Assembly (NCBI GenBank): GCA_964510065.1
Contig: CAZEAC010000035.1
Location: forward strand, 1-43,219
Length of the DNA: 43,219 nt
Source: CAZEAC01 sp964510065
GTDB lineage: Bacteria > Bdellovibrionota_C > UBA2361 > CAIXSY01
Reading direction: 5' to 3'
Positions 15,850-24,335 of the stretch are shown piece after piece (position 1 is the first letter of the stretch; each line of letters opens with the position of its first letter). Position numbers and translations under genes: made by a program. The notes below the pieces were generated by a model, which had not been told where the DNA came from, did no database searches, and was given only the letters and a program-made list of their open reading frames with translations.

Positions 15850-16671
15850 CTATCTCTGACTTGCCCCCTCACCGTGGAGATACGCCGCAATGCTGCTCAT
15901 TGAATTAAAAGCAAGCAGCGTGATCACATACCAGGCGACTATGCCGGCAACGATCTTGTCGTGTAGATTGAAGGTAAACGTCCAAGTATCGTGGTGAATG
16001 AGAAAGTGCGCCCCGGCAACAACCGCGAATCCAACTATGATTTCTGAGATCATCTTGGGTGATTTTCCACGGTACACCATTGGCGCGTTGCGAAGTGCTT
16101 CAATTGGAGATATCTGCCCGCACACCACAAGAAACGATGCCAAAAAAAGCACCAGTCCGCGAATAAGCACAAGAAGCACAATTACTGCAGCAATTACCAG
16201 GAACATCTGAAGCATTTTTGGGTTGCTCGACTTTGCAATTACTGACTGATGAAAGACGTACAGCGCCAGGGCGACCAGCAGTGCATAACCGGAACGCCGA
16301 AACACCAGATAGAGAGTCGCCGTTACCCTCTGTAAGCTTCCCACGGTGAGTTCCAGCATTTCACTGAAGGCGGGTTTTCCTCGAATCCAAAGTACCCGCA
16401 CGGGAACACACCAGGCAGTAATGAAAAAAGGTAGTGAAAAGATCCAGCAGAGGAGCCATATCCAAAGCTGAATTCGCGTAACAACTAGTTTTGAAAGCTT
16501 ATATTCAGTCGCAATGACGGTGGCGTAGCTTTGAAGAAAATTTTCTACAAACGAGATTCCATACAAACAAAGTGCTGAGAGTCCCAGACCATAGACAAGG
16601 TAGGGAATATGCCCAAGCTTAAGTGCTCGAAACGGTAAAACGTAGTCTGAAGGAGGTGGTTGGTTTTCCAT
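15850..16671 (-). CDS. Multi-pass membrane protein of unknown function
   Basis: The 273-residue protein has about six hydrophobic segments (roughly 24-45, 68-90, 125-145, 155-185, 205-222, 237-255). There is no signal peptide, transporter signature or catalytic motif that I recognise. The layout, with a long first loop and paired helices later, resembles generic DUF membrane proteins. It is convergent with dnaJ (23-bp gap). Its upstream region contains the palindromic repeat at 16763-16913, which could influence its transcription. The protein is likely real, given its length and consistent hydrophobic pattern. Confidence 0.75.
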   Translation of the reverse strand: MENQPPPSDYVLPFRALKLGHIPYLVYGLGLSALCLYGISFVENFLQSYATVIATEYKLSKLVVTRIQLWIWLLCWIFSLPFFITAWCVPVRVLWIRGKPAFSEMLELTVGSLQRVTATLYLVFRRSGYALLVALALYVFHQSVIAKSSNPKMLQMFLVIAAVIVLLVLIRGLVLFLASFLVVCGQISPIEALRNAPMVYRGKSPKMISEIIVGFAVVAGAHFLIHHDTWTFTFNLHDKIVAGIVAWYVITLLAFNSMSSIAAYLHGEGASQR

Positions 16672-16762
16672 GCTCTATAGCCTAAGTTATGGAGGGGTTA
16701 GCGTAGGATTCTCGTAAAAAGCAGAAAAATGTTTTGATATCATATAGTTATAGAAGTAAGGT

Positions 16763-16913
16763 GGTAACTGCTCTTTAACCCCAGGTATTCTTGATGAGAC
16801 TTTTCCTTGCTCGGTGACCTCTGTGCTCTCTGTGGTTTTTAATGCATGTAAACCACAGAGAGCCTAGGTCACCAAGATGGGAAAAAGCTACGCAGACTTA
16901 TTGAGAAGTAACC
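16763..16913. repeat. MITE-like long palindromic repeat, copy 1
   Basis: The ends are GGTAACTGCTC (16763-16773) and GAGAAGTAACC (16903-16913), inverted copies matching at 9 of 11 positions. At the centre, GCTCTCTGTGGTTT (16825-16838) pairs perfectly with AAACCACAGAGAGC (16850-16863). Flanking this, GGTGACCT (16813-16820) pairs with AGGTCACC (16866-16873). The whole 151 bp is a near palindrome without an ORF. A shorter relative lies at 39446-39531. Non-autonomous palindromic repeats of the ACCACAGAG type are widespread in bacteria; the mobilising enzyme is not in this window. Confidence 0.7.
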
Positions 16914-16996
16914 GCGCACAAAGATAACTACCTGAAAAAAAAGAACAGTAAATGACATCTAAGACTCTAAGAATTGGATTCTAGGCGGAGGTTCTA

Positions 16997-18913
16997 GTGC
17001 GGCACGTGTTCTCTTATTCTGTTACCTTCTCGATTGCATTCGTGCTGCTTTGTGGCTGCAGTGAAACCGCTTCAAAGACTTCGTATCGGGACGGCCAGCC
17101 CGATTCGCGAACTGGTACCTGGATCGGTGGTTCTTGGGTCGGTGGAACCTCGCTCGATGAGCGCGAGCGTCCGGCGTCGTCGCCGCGCCGTTTGCGTTGG
17201 GAGCTTTGGGCATTTGAGCGTGATGCGCTTGGCGAGCCGCTACAAAATACCACGATTGCCCGCGGCGATGCATTTGCGCGGAACGGCGACAGAAAATCCG
17301 CGCTCAAAGAGTACGAAGCTGCGATGAAGCAGCCGATGTCGGGCCCCGAACGTGAAGGTCTTACGATGCGGATTGCCGGAGTATATCTGACTCTCGATGA
17401 CCCGGAGCGCGCACTTTCTGCGCTTAGTAACTATTTTCGCACTACCGGTCGTGGCGTTGGACAAGTTGGCCCTCGCTTTTCGCTTCTTTTTGGCTACGCC
17501 TACGCGCGCAAAGGAGATTATAACCAGTCGCTCGCATGGCTCTCCCGTTCACAAGCGCTCGCTACCCCGGCGAGCGGCTCTTTGGTTGAAACTGAAGATG
17601 CGATCAAAGAGCTTCTTAGCACCCTCGATGGTGACGATTTCGAAAAGCTTGCGGGCTCGTGGACTGGCGATATTTACGTGCATACTCAATTCGGTGTGGA
17701 GCGTAACCGCAGGACATATTCGCCGGAAGTCGCGGCTGCGTTCGGCAAGCGCCCATTCTGGTCTGACTTTGAAGGAACAACACAGGGAGTTCCTGATTTA
17801 GGTGGTGGCCTGCCCTCGGGAAGCGTTGGCGTACTGCTACCCCTCACCGGGCAGTTTGCCAGCCTTGGCGTGAGCGTAAAAAACGGCATCGAAATTGCGC
17901 GCGAGGGTTCGGCTCCGGAACAGCAGTCGCTTCTTGTGGTGCGTGACTCGTTGGGATCACCAACCGAAGCAGTTACTCAGGCTCGCCAACTTCTCGCAGA
18001 TTCCAAAGTAAGTGCGGTGCTTGGTCCGCTTCTTACCGAAGAAGCGATCGCGGTAAGCGAAGTGATGGTGCGAAGCCGCGTACCGATGGTTTCGTTCTCG
18101 AAACGTAGCGATTTTCGTACCGGTGGAAATATATTTCGCATTGCTCCAACTGCGGAGTCGCAGGTCGCGTCTCTCGCCGCAGTAGTCATTAATCAGATTG
18201 GCATGAAACGATTTGCAATTGTTTCTCCGGAAGATCCTGCCGGCCAGGAATTTACTCGGCTCTTTAAAGAGCGCGTAATCGAGCTTGGCGGAAGAATTGT
18301 CTATGAAGCTTCGTACGCCAAAGATAACGCAGGAATCCTCATGGGAATCTCCCAGGAAGTTGAACGAAGCGGGGCCGAGGGACTTTTCTTCCCGGATAGT
18401 CTCACCGCTGCGTCACGGTTCTTCCCCAATATCAGTGAGGCCACGCGCAAAAAGATGCGTCCACTTGGACTTGCCAACTGGGACAATCCTCGCGCGATGA
18501 TACAATCGGCACACGCGCTTCAGGGAGCCATGTTTGTAAGCCCCTTCTATGCCGATAGCGCTCGGCCAATGGTCAAGCAATTTGTTGATGTCTACAAGGC
18601 AAAGTTCCGCGCGACCCCAGATTTCCTCGCGGCACAGGGCTTTGACACGGCAAGCATGTTGCTTTCTGCCTTTGGAACGCTTGCTCCTGGAGCCAGCCTC
18701 GCAGAAGCGCTTCACAGTATGGGACAATTTGAAGGTGTCACCGGACAGGTCCGGGTGAACGAGCAGGGTGAATTCGATAGAATTTTCACGGTTGTCGAGT
18801 TAGGAGAAGGTAAGCTTAGGGAAGTAGGGGCCGCCGAAGGATCGGCTCAGGTGCCAACTTTCCGTATGTCCGGTAATAATGCGCAAACTGAAAGTAGTGC
18901 GACTAATCAGTAA
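16997..18913 (+). CDS. Outer-membrane-type lipoprotein with TPR and periplasmic-binding fold (LpoA/LppC-like)
   Basis: This 638-residue protein starts with a lipoprotein signal and lipobox ending in Cys21 (LCGC). An N-terminal helical region (about 80-200) has TPR-like repeats (GDAFARNGDRKSALKEYEAA, SLLFGYAYARKGDYNQSLAWL). From about residue 275 there is a type-I periplasmic binding domain of the Leu/Ile/Val family, opening SVGVLLPLTGQFASLGVSVKNG. This two-part build matches LpoA (LppC), the outer-membrane activator of PBP1A; the alternative is an amino-acid-binding lipoprotein. GTG 16997 is supported by GGAGG at 16987-16991, five bases away. lon follows after 17 bp. Confidence 0.8.
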   Translation: MRHVFSYSVTFSIAFVLLCGCSETASKTSYRDGQPDSRTGTWIGGSWVGGTSLDERERPASSPRRLRWELWAFERDALGEPLQNTTIARGDAFARNGDRKSALKEYEAAMKQPMSGPEREGLTMRIAGVYLTLDDPERALSALSNYFRTTGRGVGQVGPRFSLLFGYAYARKGDYNQSLAWLSRSQALATPASGSLVETEDAIKELLSTLDGDDFEKLAGSWTGDIYVHTQFGVERNRRTYSPEVAAAFGKRPFWSDFEGTTQGVPDLGGGLPSGSVGVLLPLTGQFASLGVSVKNGIEIAREGSAPEQQSLLVVRDSLGSPTEAVTQARQLLADSKVSAVLGPLLTEEAIAVSEVMVRSRVPMVSFSKRSDFRTGGNIFRIAPTAESQVASLAAVVINQIGMKRFAIVSPEDPAGQEFTRLFKERVIELGGRIVYEASYAKDNAGILMGISQEVERSGAEGLFFPDSLTAASRFFPNISEATRKKMRPLGLANWDNPRAMIQSAHALQGAMFVSPFYADSARPMVKQFVDVYKAKFRATPDFLAAQGFDTASMLLSAFGTLAPGASLAEALHSMGQFEGVTGQVRVNEQGEFDRIFTVVELGEGKLREVGAAEGSAQVPTFRMSGNNAQTESSATNQ

Positions 18914-18930
18914 AGTGAACGAGTAACAGC

Positions 18931-21384
18931 ATGGTTAAGAAAACAAAGAAAACAGAGCCGAACCGACAGAAAGGCAAACGCCGACAGGCCGAGCAGCTGG
19001 GTGATGTGGCGACCTTGGATTCCATACCAGAGGAGCTTCCGGTATTGCCGGCTCGTGACCTTGTAGCGTTTCCCGCGGTGATGATGTCGCTTCATGTCGG
19101 TAGGCGCGCGAGTATCAAAGCAATTGAACGTGCCACCGCATCCGATAAATTGATTCTTGTTGTCGCGCAAAAAAATCAGGAGACAGACGATCCCGAAGTA
19201 AAAGACCTGTATACGATGGGTGTGGTCGCAAACGTCGTGCGCACGCTGAAACTTCCCGACGGAAAGTTTAAAGTTCTGCTTCAGGGAATTTCACGAGCGC
19301 GCGTCACCGCATTTCGCGAGCTAAAAGAGTACCTCGAGTCTTCAATTGAAGTAATCCCAGCATTTGAATTGGCTGAGCCATCGGCAGAGGTCACCGTGCT
19401 GATCAATCGCATTCGCGAGAATCTCCAGGTGCTTGTCGAGTATGAACATCTGCCGGAGGAGATGCTCCTTGTCACCGAAGAGATCCAGGACGCTGGTACG
19501 TTAGCCGATGTTATCGTGGCCCATTTCAAACTTGAACCAACGTCGGCACAGACCTGCCTCGAAGAGCTCGATCCGGTTGCGCGACTTAAGTTCGCAGATA
19601 AAATCATCAGCGATCATTTAAACCAGTTCATGGTCTCTGAAAAAATTCGTGACCGCGCCCGCGACGAGATGAGCAAAGGTCAGCGCGAGTACTATCTCCG
19701 CGAACAGATTAAGCAGATTCAAAAGGAGCTCGGTGAAGACTCCGGCTCGAGCGAGGATGTTGCGTTACTTGAAGAGAGTCTTAAGAAAGCAAATCTTCCC
19801 GATTACGTGCAGAAAGAGAGCAATAACCAGCTGCGCCGTCTTGAACGAATGCACCCCGAAGCGTCCGAATATGCGCTGCTTCGTACCTACTTAGAATGGA
19901 TTGCCGATCTGCCCTGGAATATCCGCACTCGAGATAAACTTGATCTTAACTGGGCAAAACGGGTTCTGGATGACGATCACTTCGGACTTGAGAAAGCCAA
20001 AGACAGAATTCTTGAGTACTTAAGTGTGCGAAAGTTAAATACCGATTGTAAGGGACCGATACTCTGCTTTGTCGGTCCTCCTGGTGTGGGAAAAACTTCG
20101 CTTGGCCGCTCGATTGCTCGCGCGCTCAATCGGAAGTTTTTTAGAATGTCGCTTGGTGGTGTGCGTGATGAAGCTGAAATTCGCGGCCATCGCCGAACCT
20201 ATGTGGGTGCGCTCCCTGGAAGAATAATTCAGGGCATGAAACAGGCGGGCAGCAAAAATCCGGTCGTAGTCCTCGATGAGCTTGATAAGGTTGGTGCGGA
20301 TTTTAGAGGCGATCCTGCTTCGGCGTTGCTTGAAGTGCTTGACCCGCACCAAAATAAAGAGTTCCGTGATCATTACCTTAATCTCGGCTTCGACCTTTCA
20401 GAAGTGCTCTTTATCGCGACTGCAAATACCACTGACACGATTCCGCAAGCTCTTCTTGATCGATTAGAGGTCATTTATATCTCTGGGTATACCACCCAGG
20501 AAAAGCTTAATATCGCCAAGCGTTTCCTTGTGCCAAGGCAGCTCAAGGAGAATGGGCTTAACGATATCAGGTTGCAGATCCCCGATCCGACGCTAACTTT
20601 TCTAATCGAGCGCTATACTCAGGAAGCCGGGGTACGAAATCTCGAGCGCGAGATCGGCGCATTTTGTAGGAAGCTTGCTCGCGAGCGGGCAGAAGGGCGC
20701 AAGTTCTCACGAATGATTACCGTGCCGCTTCTTAAAAAACTTCTGGGTACCACAAAATTCGATCCCGAGTCACGAGAACAGCAGAGCAAGATTGGGCTTG
20801 CGCAGGGCCTTGCCTGGACCACGCACGGTGGCGAGCTTATGCCGATCGAAGTTTCAATTGCCAAGGGTAACGGGCAGCTTGCCCTCACCGGACAGCTTGG
20901 AAATGTCATGCAGGAGTCGGCGCGAGCAGCGCTCTTCTTTGCAAGAGCAAATGCGGAGTCTTTGGGGCTCGATGCTAACTTTCACTCGAAGTACGATATT
21001 CATATTCATGTACCCGGAGGCGCCACCCCGAAAGATGGTCCTTCGGCGGGTATCACGATTGTTACGGCGTTGGTGTCGGTCCTTGCGCATCGTCCCGTAC
21101 ACCGCGAATTCGCGATGACCGGTGAGATTACGCTTCGTGGAAATGTACTTCCGATTGGCGGGCTTAAAGAAAAGGCGTTGGCCGCGCTTCGTTATGGAAT
21201 TAAGAAAGTCATTATTCCATACGAAAACATCAAGGATTTACAGGATATTCCGAAAGACCAGCGCGATAGAATTCGCTTTATACCGGTGCGCCATGTAAGC
21301 GAGGTGCTGCCGCTTGCGCTGGCCCGTCCGGCGATTTTGAAGTCGAGTCAGAAGTTAAAGCCGCGGCTTTCTGCTGAGGCGTGA
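18931..21384 (+). CDS. lon: ATP-dependent protease Lon
   Basis: Lon is a cytosolic AAA+ serine protease that degrades damaged and regulatory proteins. The 817 residues comprise an N-terminal substrate domain (about 30-225, starting ELPVLPARDLVAFP), a helical linker, the AAA+ module with Walker A GPPGVGKTS (Lys388), and the protease domain with catalytic Ser705 in PKDGPSAG and Lys746 in GGLKEKALAA. All key residues are intact. The first 25 residues are very basic, richer in Lys than in most Lon proteins. It sits between the LpoA-like lipoprotein gene and an exported HExxH protein gene, which follows after one base. Confidence 0.98.
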   Translation: MVKKTKKTEPNRQKGKRRQAEQLGDVATLDSIPEELPVLPARDLVAFPAVMMSLHVGRRASIKAIERATASDKLILVVAQKNQETDDPEVKDLYTMGVVANVVRTLKLPDGKFKVLLQGISRARVTAFRELKEYLESSIEVIPAFELAEPSAEVTVLINRIRENLQVLVEYEHLPEEMLLVTEEIQDAGTLADVIVAHFKLEPTSAQTCLEELDPVARLKFADKIISDHLNQFMVSEKIRDRARDEMSKGQREYYLREQIKQIQKELGEDSGSSEDVALLEESLKKANLPDYVQKESNNQLRRLERMHPEASEYALLRTYLEWIADLPWNIRTRDKLDLNWAKRVLDDDHFGLEKAKDRILEYLSVRKLNTDCKGPILCFVGPPGVGKTSLGRSIARALNRKFFRMSLGGVRDEAEIRGHRRTYVGALPGRIIQGMKQAGSKNPVVVLDELDKVGADFRGDPASALLEVLDPHQNKEFRDHYLNLGFDLSEVLFIATANTTDTIPQALLDRLEVIYISGYTTQEKLNIAKRFLVPRQLKENGLNDIRLQIPDPTLTFLIERYTQEAGVRNLEREIGAFCRKLARERAEGRKFSRMITVPLLKKLLGTTKFDPESREQQSKIGLAQGLAWTTHGGELMPIEVSIAKGNGQLALTGQLGNVMQESARAALFFARANAESLGLDANFHSKYDIHIHVPGGATPKDGPSAGITIVTALVSVLAHRPVHREFAMTGEITLRGNVLPIGGLKEKALAALRYGIKKVIIPYENIKDLQDIPKDQRDRIRFIPVRHVSEVLPLALARPAILKSSQKLKPRLSAEA

Positions 21385-21385
21385 G

Positions 21386-22381
21386 ATGAAGCTTTCGCGG
21401 ACGCTGCTCACGGTGATGATGTTGTTCGGCGCGACGGTATTTGCCGCTGATAAAGAAATATGTGTCTACCTTGACGCCAACGGCCAGCCAAAGATGGTCG
21501 AGGGCAGACGTGCGGTACCTGATCGATTCCGCGCACAAGCGCAGTGCATGAAAGGTTCCGAAACCAATCAATATCTGGCGCAGCCGGGCGACGTAACTCT
21601 CAAAGGAAATATCCGCCAGGAGCAAATTGGCTCGGCGCTTGGGCATATCGCGCTTCGCTGGCCGCGCACCGCCGAAGTATTGTTTGGTCGAACGCCGCAG
21701 CGCGCGATGACTGACGCGGCGAATACCGTTTCGCGTGTGCTGCGTATGAGCGGGTTCGCCCCTGAGCTGCAGAGCCTCTCGCTTCCTTGGGAAGTAGTGT
21801 TCATGGACGAAGATGTTCCGGAGAAGCAGATTCCATCGTACCTTGTGAGCAATTGCCACCCGGCGTGGATGACGCCACCGGCGAATCTTTATATTGTCGC
21901 GCAGCGAGTGGTCGCGGGCTGTGGTGGCGGACGTCCGCAAGGGAGCTCGCAGGTTGCTGATGCCGAACTTTCGCAGGTCTTAATTCACGAGATGGGTCAC
22001 GCGGTTGAGTATGCCCTGCTTAAGGGGCGTGGCGAAGGCGACAGAATGCGCGCCGAAGGTTTTGCCTGCTGGTTCGAGCAGTACGCCTCAGATTTCTCGT
22101 CGGTTAATCGAAAAGGCGCGGCGAAGCATTTTTATACGCAGCTAGCGAGGATCTCGCTCAAAGAGAGTCCCGAACAATTTGTTTTCGGCGGGAGTGCCTA
22201 TGATTATGCGCGTGCCGGGCTTTTCTTCCATGCGATTGTTGCCAAGCGCGGAATTCGCGGGCTTATGCAGGTGTATGAAGTTCTGCGCGAAAGTAACAGC
22301 GATCTCTTTTCGGCGACGAAAGCCGTGTTAGGGTGGGATCGAGAAGAGCTTAATCGGCAGGCCGCCGCGCAGGCGAGTTGA
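21386..22381 (+). CDS. Exported putative zinc metallopeptidase (HEMGH)
   Basis: A Sec signal peptide (residues about 1-21, cleavage near FAA) precedes a 310-residue mature protein. It contains HEMGH at 201-205 (the HExxH zinc and catalytic motif), followed 19 residues later by Glu224 in AEGFACWFEQYAS, a plausible third zinc ligand as in gluzincins. Several Cys residues (ICVYLD, AQCMK, SNCHPAW, VAGCGG, GFACW) could form disulfides outside the cytoplasm. I cannot assign a named family. It begins one base after the lon stop (GAGG ribosome site six bases upstream), so it is cotranscribed with lon. A periplasmic peptidase role is inferred from the motif. Confidence 0.75.
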   Translation: MKLSRTLLTVMMLFGATVFAADKEICVYLDANGQPKMVEGRRAVPDRFRAQAQCMKGSETNQYLAQPGDVTLKGNIRQEQIGSALGHIALRWPRTAEVLFGRTPQRAMTDAANTVSRVLRMSGFAPELQSLSLPWEVVFMDEDVPEKQIPSYLVSNCHPAWMTPPANLYIVAQRVVAGCGGGRPQGSSQVADAELSQVLIHEMGHAVEYALLKGRGEGDRMRAEGFACWFEQYASDFSSVNRKGAAKHFYTQLARISLKESPEQFVFGGSAYDYARAGLFFHAIVAKRGIRGLMQVYEVLRESNSDLFSATKAVLGWDREELNRQAAAQAS

Positions 22382-22409
22382 ACTTAACCCGCACTGAGTA
22401 CAGGGCAAC

Positions 22410-22856
22410 TCAAGACGCAGGGCGGGGCGGTAGCTTCAAGCTACCTTTGCGCTGACTCGCAAGGTTCTCAGCAATTTGGGCAATTTTAAGACACCACAAG
22501 ATGTTGCGTAGTCCCGAACCAGCGTGCGTCGCTTTTTGTCCGGCATAGACACGTGCGCTAAAAACATCCATGAAACTGCGATCTTCATAGCTGCTTCTCG
22601 CAATTGAATCGACGCCAGATCGAAAAGCAAGTGCGATTTGCCGTAACTGCTCCGCCGATAAATCACTCCGGTCGCGAACTAATGCTTCAAACGTTCCTAA
22701 GAAAATCGATGGGTAACCTTTCGACTCCCAGCGCATATCCGCGGCAAGCTGCTTCGATGCCGCCACAATCAAGGTGCTGGATACCGGCCGACCTGCGCCG
22801 ATTCGATTGAGTAGCTCAATGGCCTTGTCATCATTTTTAAGGGTGGTACTTTTCAT
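22410..22856 (-). CDS. Small hypothetical protein
   Basis: A 148-residue, mainly helical soluble protein with no recognised domain, signal or membrane segment. It contains an RRIG-type Arg/Gly N-terminal part (LLNRIGAGRPVSS) and a C-terminal helix rich in Ala and Leu. It is convergent with the exported metallopeptidase gene (28-bp gap) and stands alone on its strand, with a 246-bp empty region upstream. Length and codon pattern favour a real gene, but there is no homology-based support. Confidence 0.55.
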   Translation of the reverse strand: MKSTTLKNDDKAIELLNRIGAGRPVSSTLIVAASKQLAADMRWESKGYPSIFLGTFEALVRDRSDLSAEQLRQIALAFRSGVDSIARSSYEDRSFMDVFSARVYAGQKATHAGSGLRNILWCLKIAQIAENLASQRKGSLKLPPRPAS

Positions 22857-23102
22857 ATGTCTTAGGGGACAGTGAGTAATCGTTGTCGGTCGAAGCTATG
22901 CAATCTTGCTACACGCATCGCTGTCCCGGACTATATCTCAATTTTAACCTCGTGGGTGTTGCTAAGCAATTTTCAAGTGCCTGAAAATTATTCGGTTTAT
23001 CAGTGAATTACCTTGGATAGCGGTATCTGCTCGTTTGCCGCGAGGCTAGCCTGGACTTCTTAATGACTGCAAAGGCGCCGTCGCGAGGCCGCGATTAGAG
23101 CG
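22857..23102. other. Gene-free stretch with an AT-rich hairpin
   Basis: I see no gene in these 246 bp, and in particular no rpmF reading frame on the minus strand downstream of yceD. The clearest structure is AATTTTCA (22968-22975) pairing with TGAAAATT (22982-22989) around a six-base loop. It is a possible weak terminator for yceD but has no clean T-run. A GC-rich patch with CGCG repeats lies at about 23080-23095. Confidence 0.5.
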
Positions 23103-23642
23103 TCAATGCTCTCGTTCCAGCGCCTTTTTCAAAAGATCGCCAAACTTCACCTTCTCTTCAGAGATCTTATCGCCGTCATGAGAGGTCCTGCTGATAAGCC
23201 CACAGAGTTCGCAGGCACCGTTTGCATTGACCGGTGGGCTCCAATAAATTGAGAGCGAGATTATGAGATTTTCCTGTAGTATCTCCTCAAGATCAACGCT
23301 TTCGCCCTCGTAAAAAACAATCCCTATCTCATCGTCACGTTTTGAGCCTTCGCTGTCCCCTTCGGTTTTTGGCGAAATAATAAGTGAGGTCTCCTGTTCC
23401 ATCTCACGCTCGACCTCGTCCAGGCAGCGGCCGCAGGACTGTTTATACTTCGCGCGTACCTTTCCTTTGGCTTCGGCCCCACCGATAGTGCGGGTAATCT
23501 TCAACTTTACGGTTGGCGCGCTGGTAAAAATAATACCCGAATCTTGTCCGCCCTCGAGCATTCGCGCGTTTAGACGCTCCAACTCTAAAGAGTCGTTAAT
23601 TTCCAGTCCATCCGCGGGGATATCAGAGATTCGAACTTTCAC
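23103..23642 (-). CDS. YceD/DUF177 family protein
   Basis: YceD proteins are usually encoded just before rpmF (ribosomal protein L32) and are linked to 23S rRNA accumulation. This 179-residue form shows the family's paired Cys motifs: CGRCLDEVERE in the middle, and CELCGLISR near the end, following the LIISLSIYWSPPV strand. GTG 23642 is chosen since AGGAAA lies just upstream and the protein then begins VKVRISDIPADG like relatives; a longer frame reaches 23663. Unusually, no rpmF follows. It is divergent from ssb. Confidence 0.85.
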   Translation of the reverse strand: MKVRISDIPADGLEINDSLELERLNARMLEGGQDSGIIFTSAPTVKLKITRTIGGAEAKGKVRAKYKQSCGRCLDEVEREMEQETSLIISPKTEGDSEGSKRDDEIGIVFYEGESVDLEEILQENLIISLSIYWSPPVNANGACELCGLISRTSHDGDKISEEKVKFGDLLKKALEREH

Positions 23643-23726
23643 GCAACAGTTTCCTAAAATCAATCGACATTAGATCGACAACACCGTATAAGAGTTACTT
23701 TGAAAGGCAAGGAAACTTTTATTCTT

Positions 23727-23753
23727 TTCACTCGAATATAGCAAATGAGTGAA
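23727..23753. promoter_or_regulatory. Palindrome in the ssb promoter region
   Basis: TTCACTC (23727-23733) and GAGTGAA (23747-23753) are perfect inverted repeats separated by 13 bases that include AATATA, a possible -10 box. It lies 22 bp before the ssb ATG, in the gap shared with divergent yceD. It does not match the usual LexA boxes. It may be an operator or an RNA hairpin in the ssb leader. Confidence 0.4.
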
Positions 23754-23775
23754 CTGATATCTTTCAGGAGAGTGT

Positions 23776-24255
23776 ATGGGTGTAAATAAAGTAATTCTCA
23801 TCGGCAATTTAGGAAAAGATCCCGAGCTTCGCTATACCACGCAACAGCTTCCGATTGCGTCTTTTAGCCTGGCTACCGGCGAGCGTAAGAAAGATCAGAG
23901 TGGTAACTGGGTTGACCACACCGAATGGCACAATATCGTTACTTTTGGAAAAACTGCCGAGAACTGTAATCAGTATCTAAAGAAAGGCAGCCAGGCCTTT
24001 ATCGAAGGCTCAATTCGCACCCGCAAGTGGCAGGATAAAGAGGGTAAGGATCGTTATACCACCGAAATTATTGCGAACACTGTACAATTCCTCGGCTCAC
24101 GTCAGGGTGGCAAGGGAAGCACGATGCAGGTTGAAAGTGAAGTTGGTTCGGGTCAGTCAGCTCCTGATCTTGTTGAAGCCGTTGCCGCGACTTCTGGGAA
24201 GGGAGATTCTGGAAAGAGCTCGCCAGCGTTTGATGATGACGATATTCCGTTTTGA
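23776..24255 (+). CDS. ssb: Single-stranded DNA-binding protein SSB
   Basis: SSB protects single-stranded DNA in replication and repair and recruits partners such as RecO. The 159 residues have the OB fold (about 1-110) opening MGVNKVILIGNLGKDPELRYT, given here as two parts: MGVNKVILIGNLGKD and PELRYT. A flexible Ser/Gly linker and the conserved acidic tip DDDDIPF follow. AGGAGAG lies just upstream of the ATG. All usual features are present and length is normal. recO is elsewhere in the same window (minus strand), not linked in an operon. Confidence 0.97.
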   Translation: MGVNKVILIGNLGKDPELRYTTQQLPIASFSLATGERKKDQSGNWVDHTEWHNIVTFGKTAENCNQYLKKGSQAFIEGSIRTRKWQDKEGKDRYTTEIIANTVQFLGSRQGGKGSTMQVESEVGSGQSAPDLVEAVAATSGKGDSGKSSPAFDDDDIPF

Positions 24256-24279
24256 TGAGATTGCTCATTGAATAGGGGA

Positions 24280-24300
24280 AACTCGCGGAAATTCCGAGTT
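24280..24300. terminator. Hairpin between ssb and the Nudix gene
   Basis: AACTCG (24280-24285) pairs with CGAGTT (24295-24300) around nine bases, in the 80-bp gap between two convergent genes. A second pair, GCTAAC/GTTAGC (24313-24318, 24335-24340), overlaps the Nudix stop. There is no T-run, so termination is a guess from location. Confidence 0.3.
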
Positions 24301-24335
24301 GACCAAGCTCAGGCTAACGAAGCTCACGTTAACAG

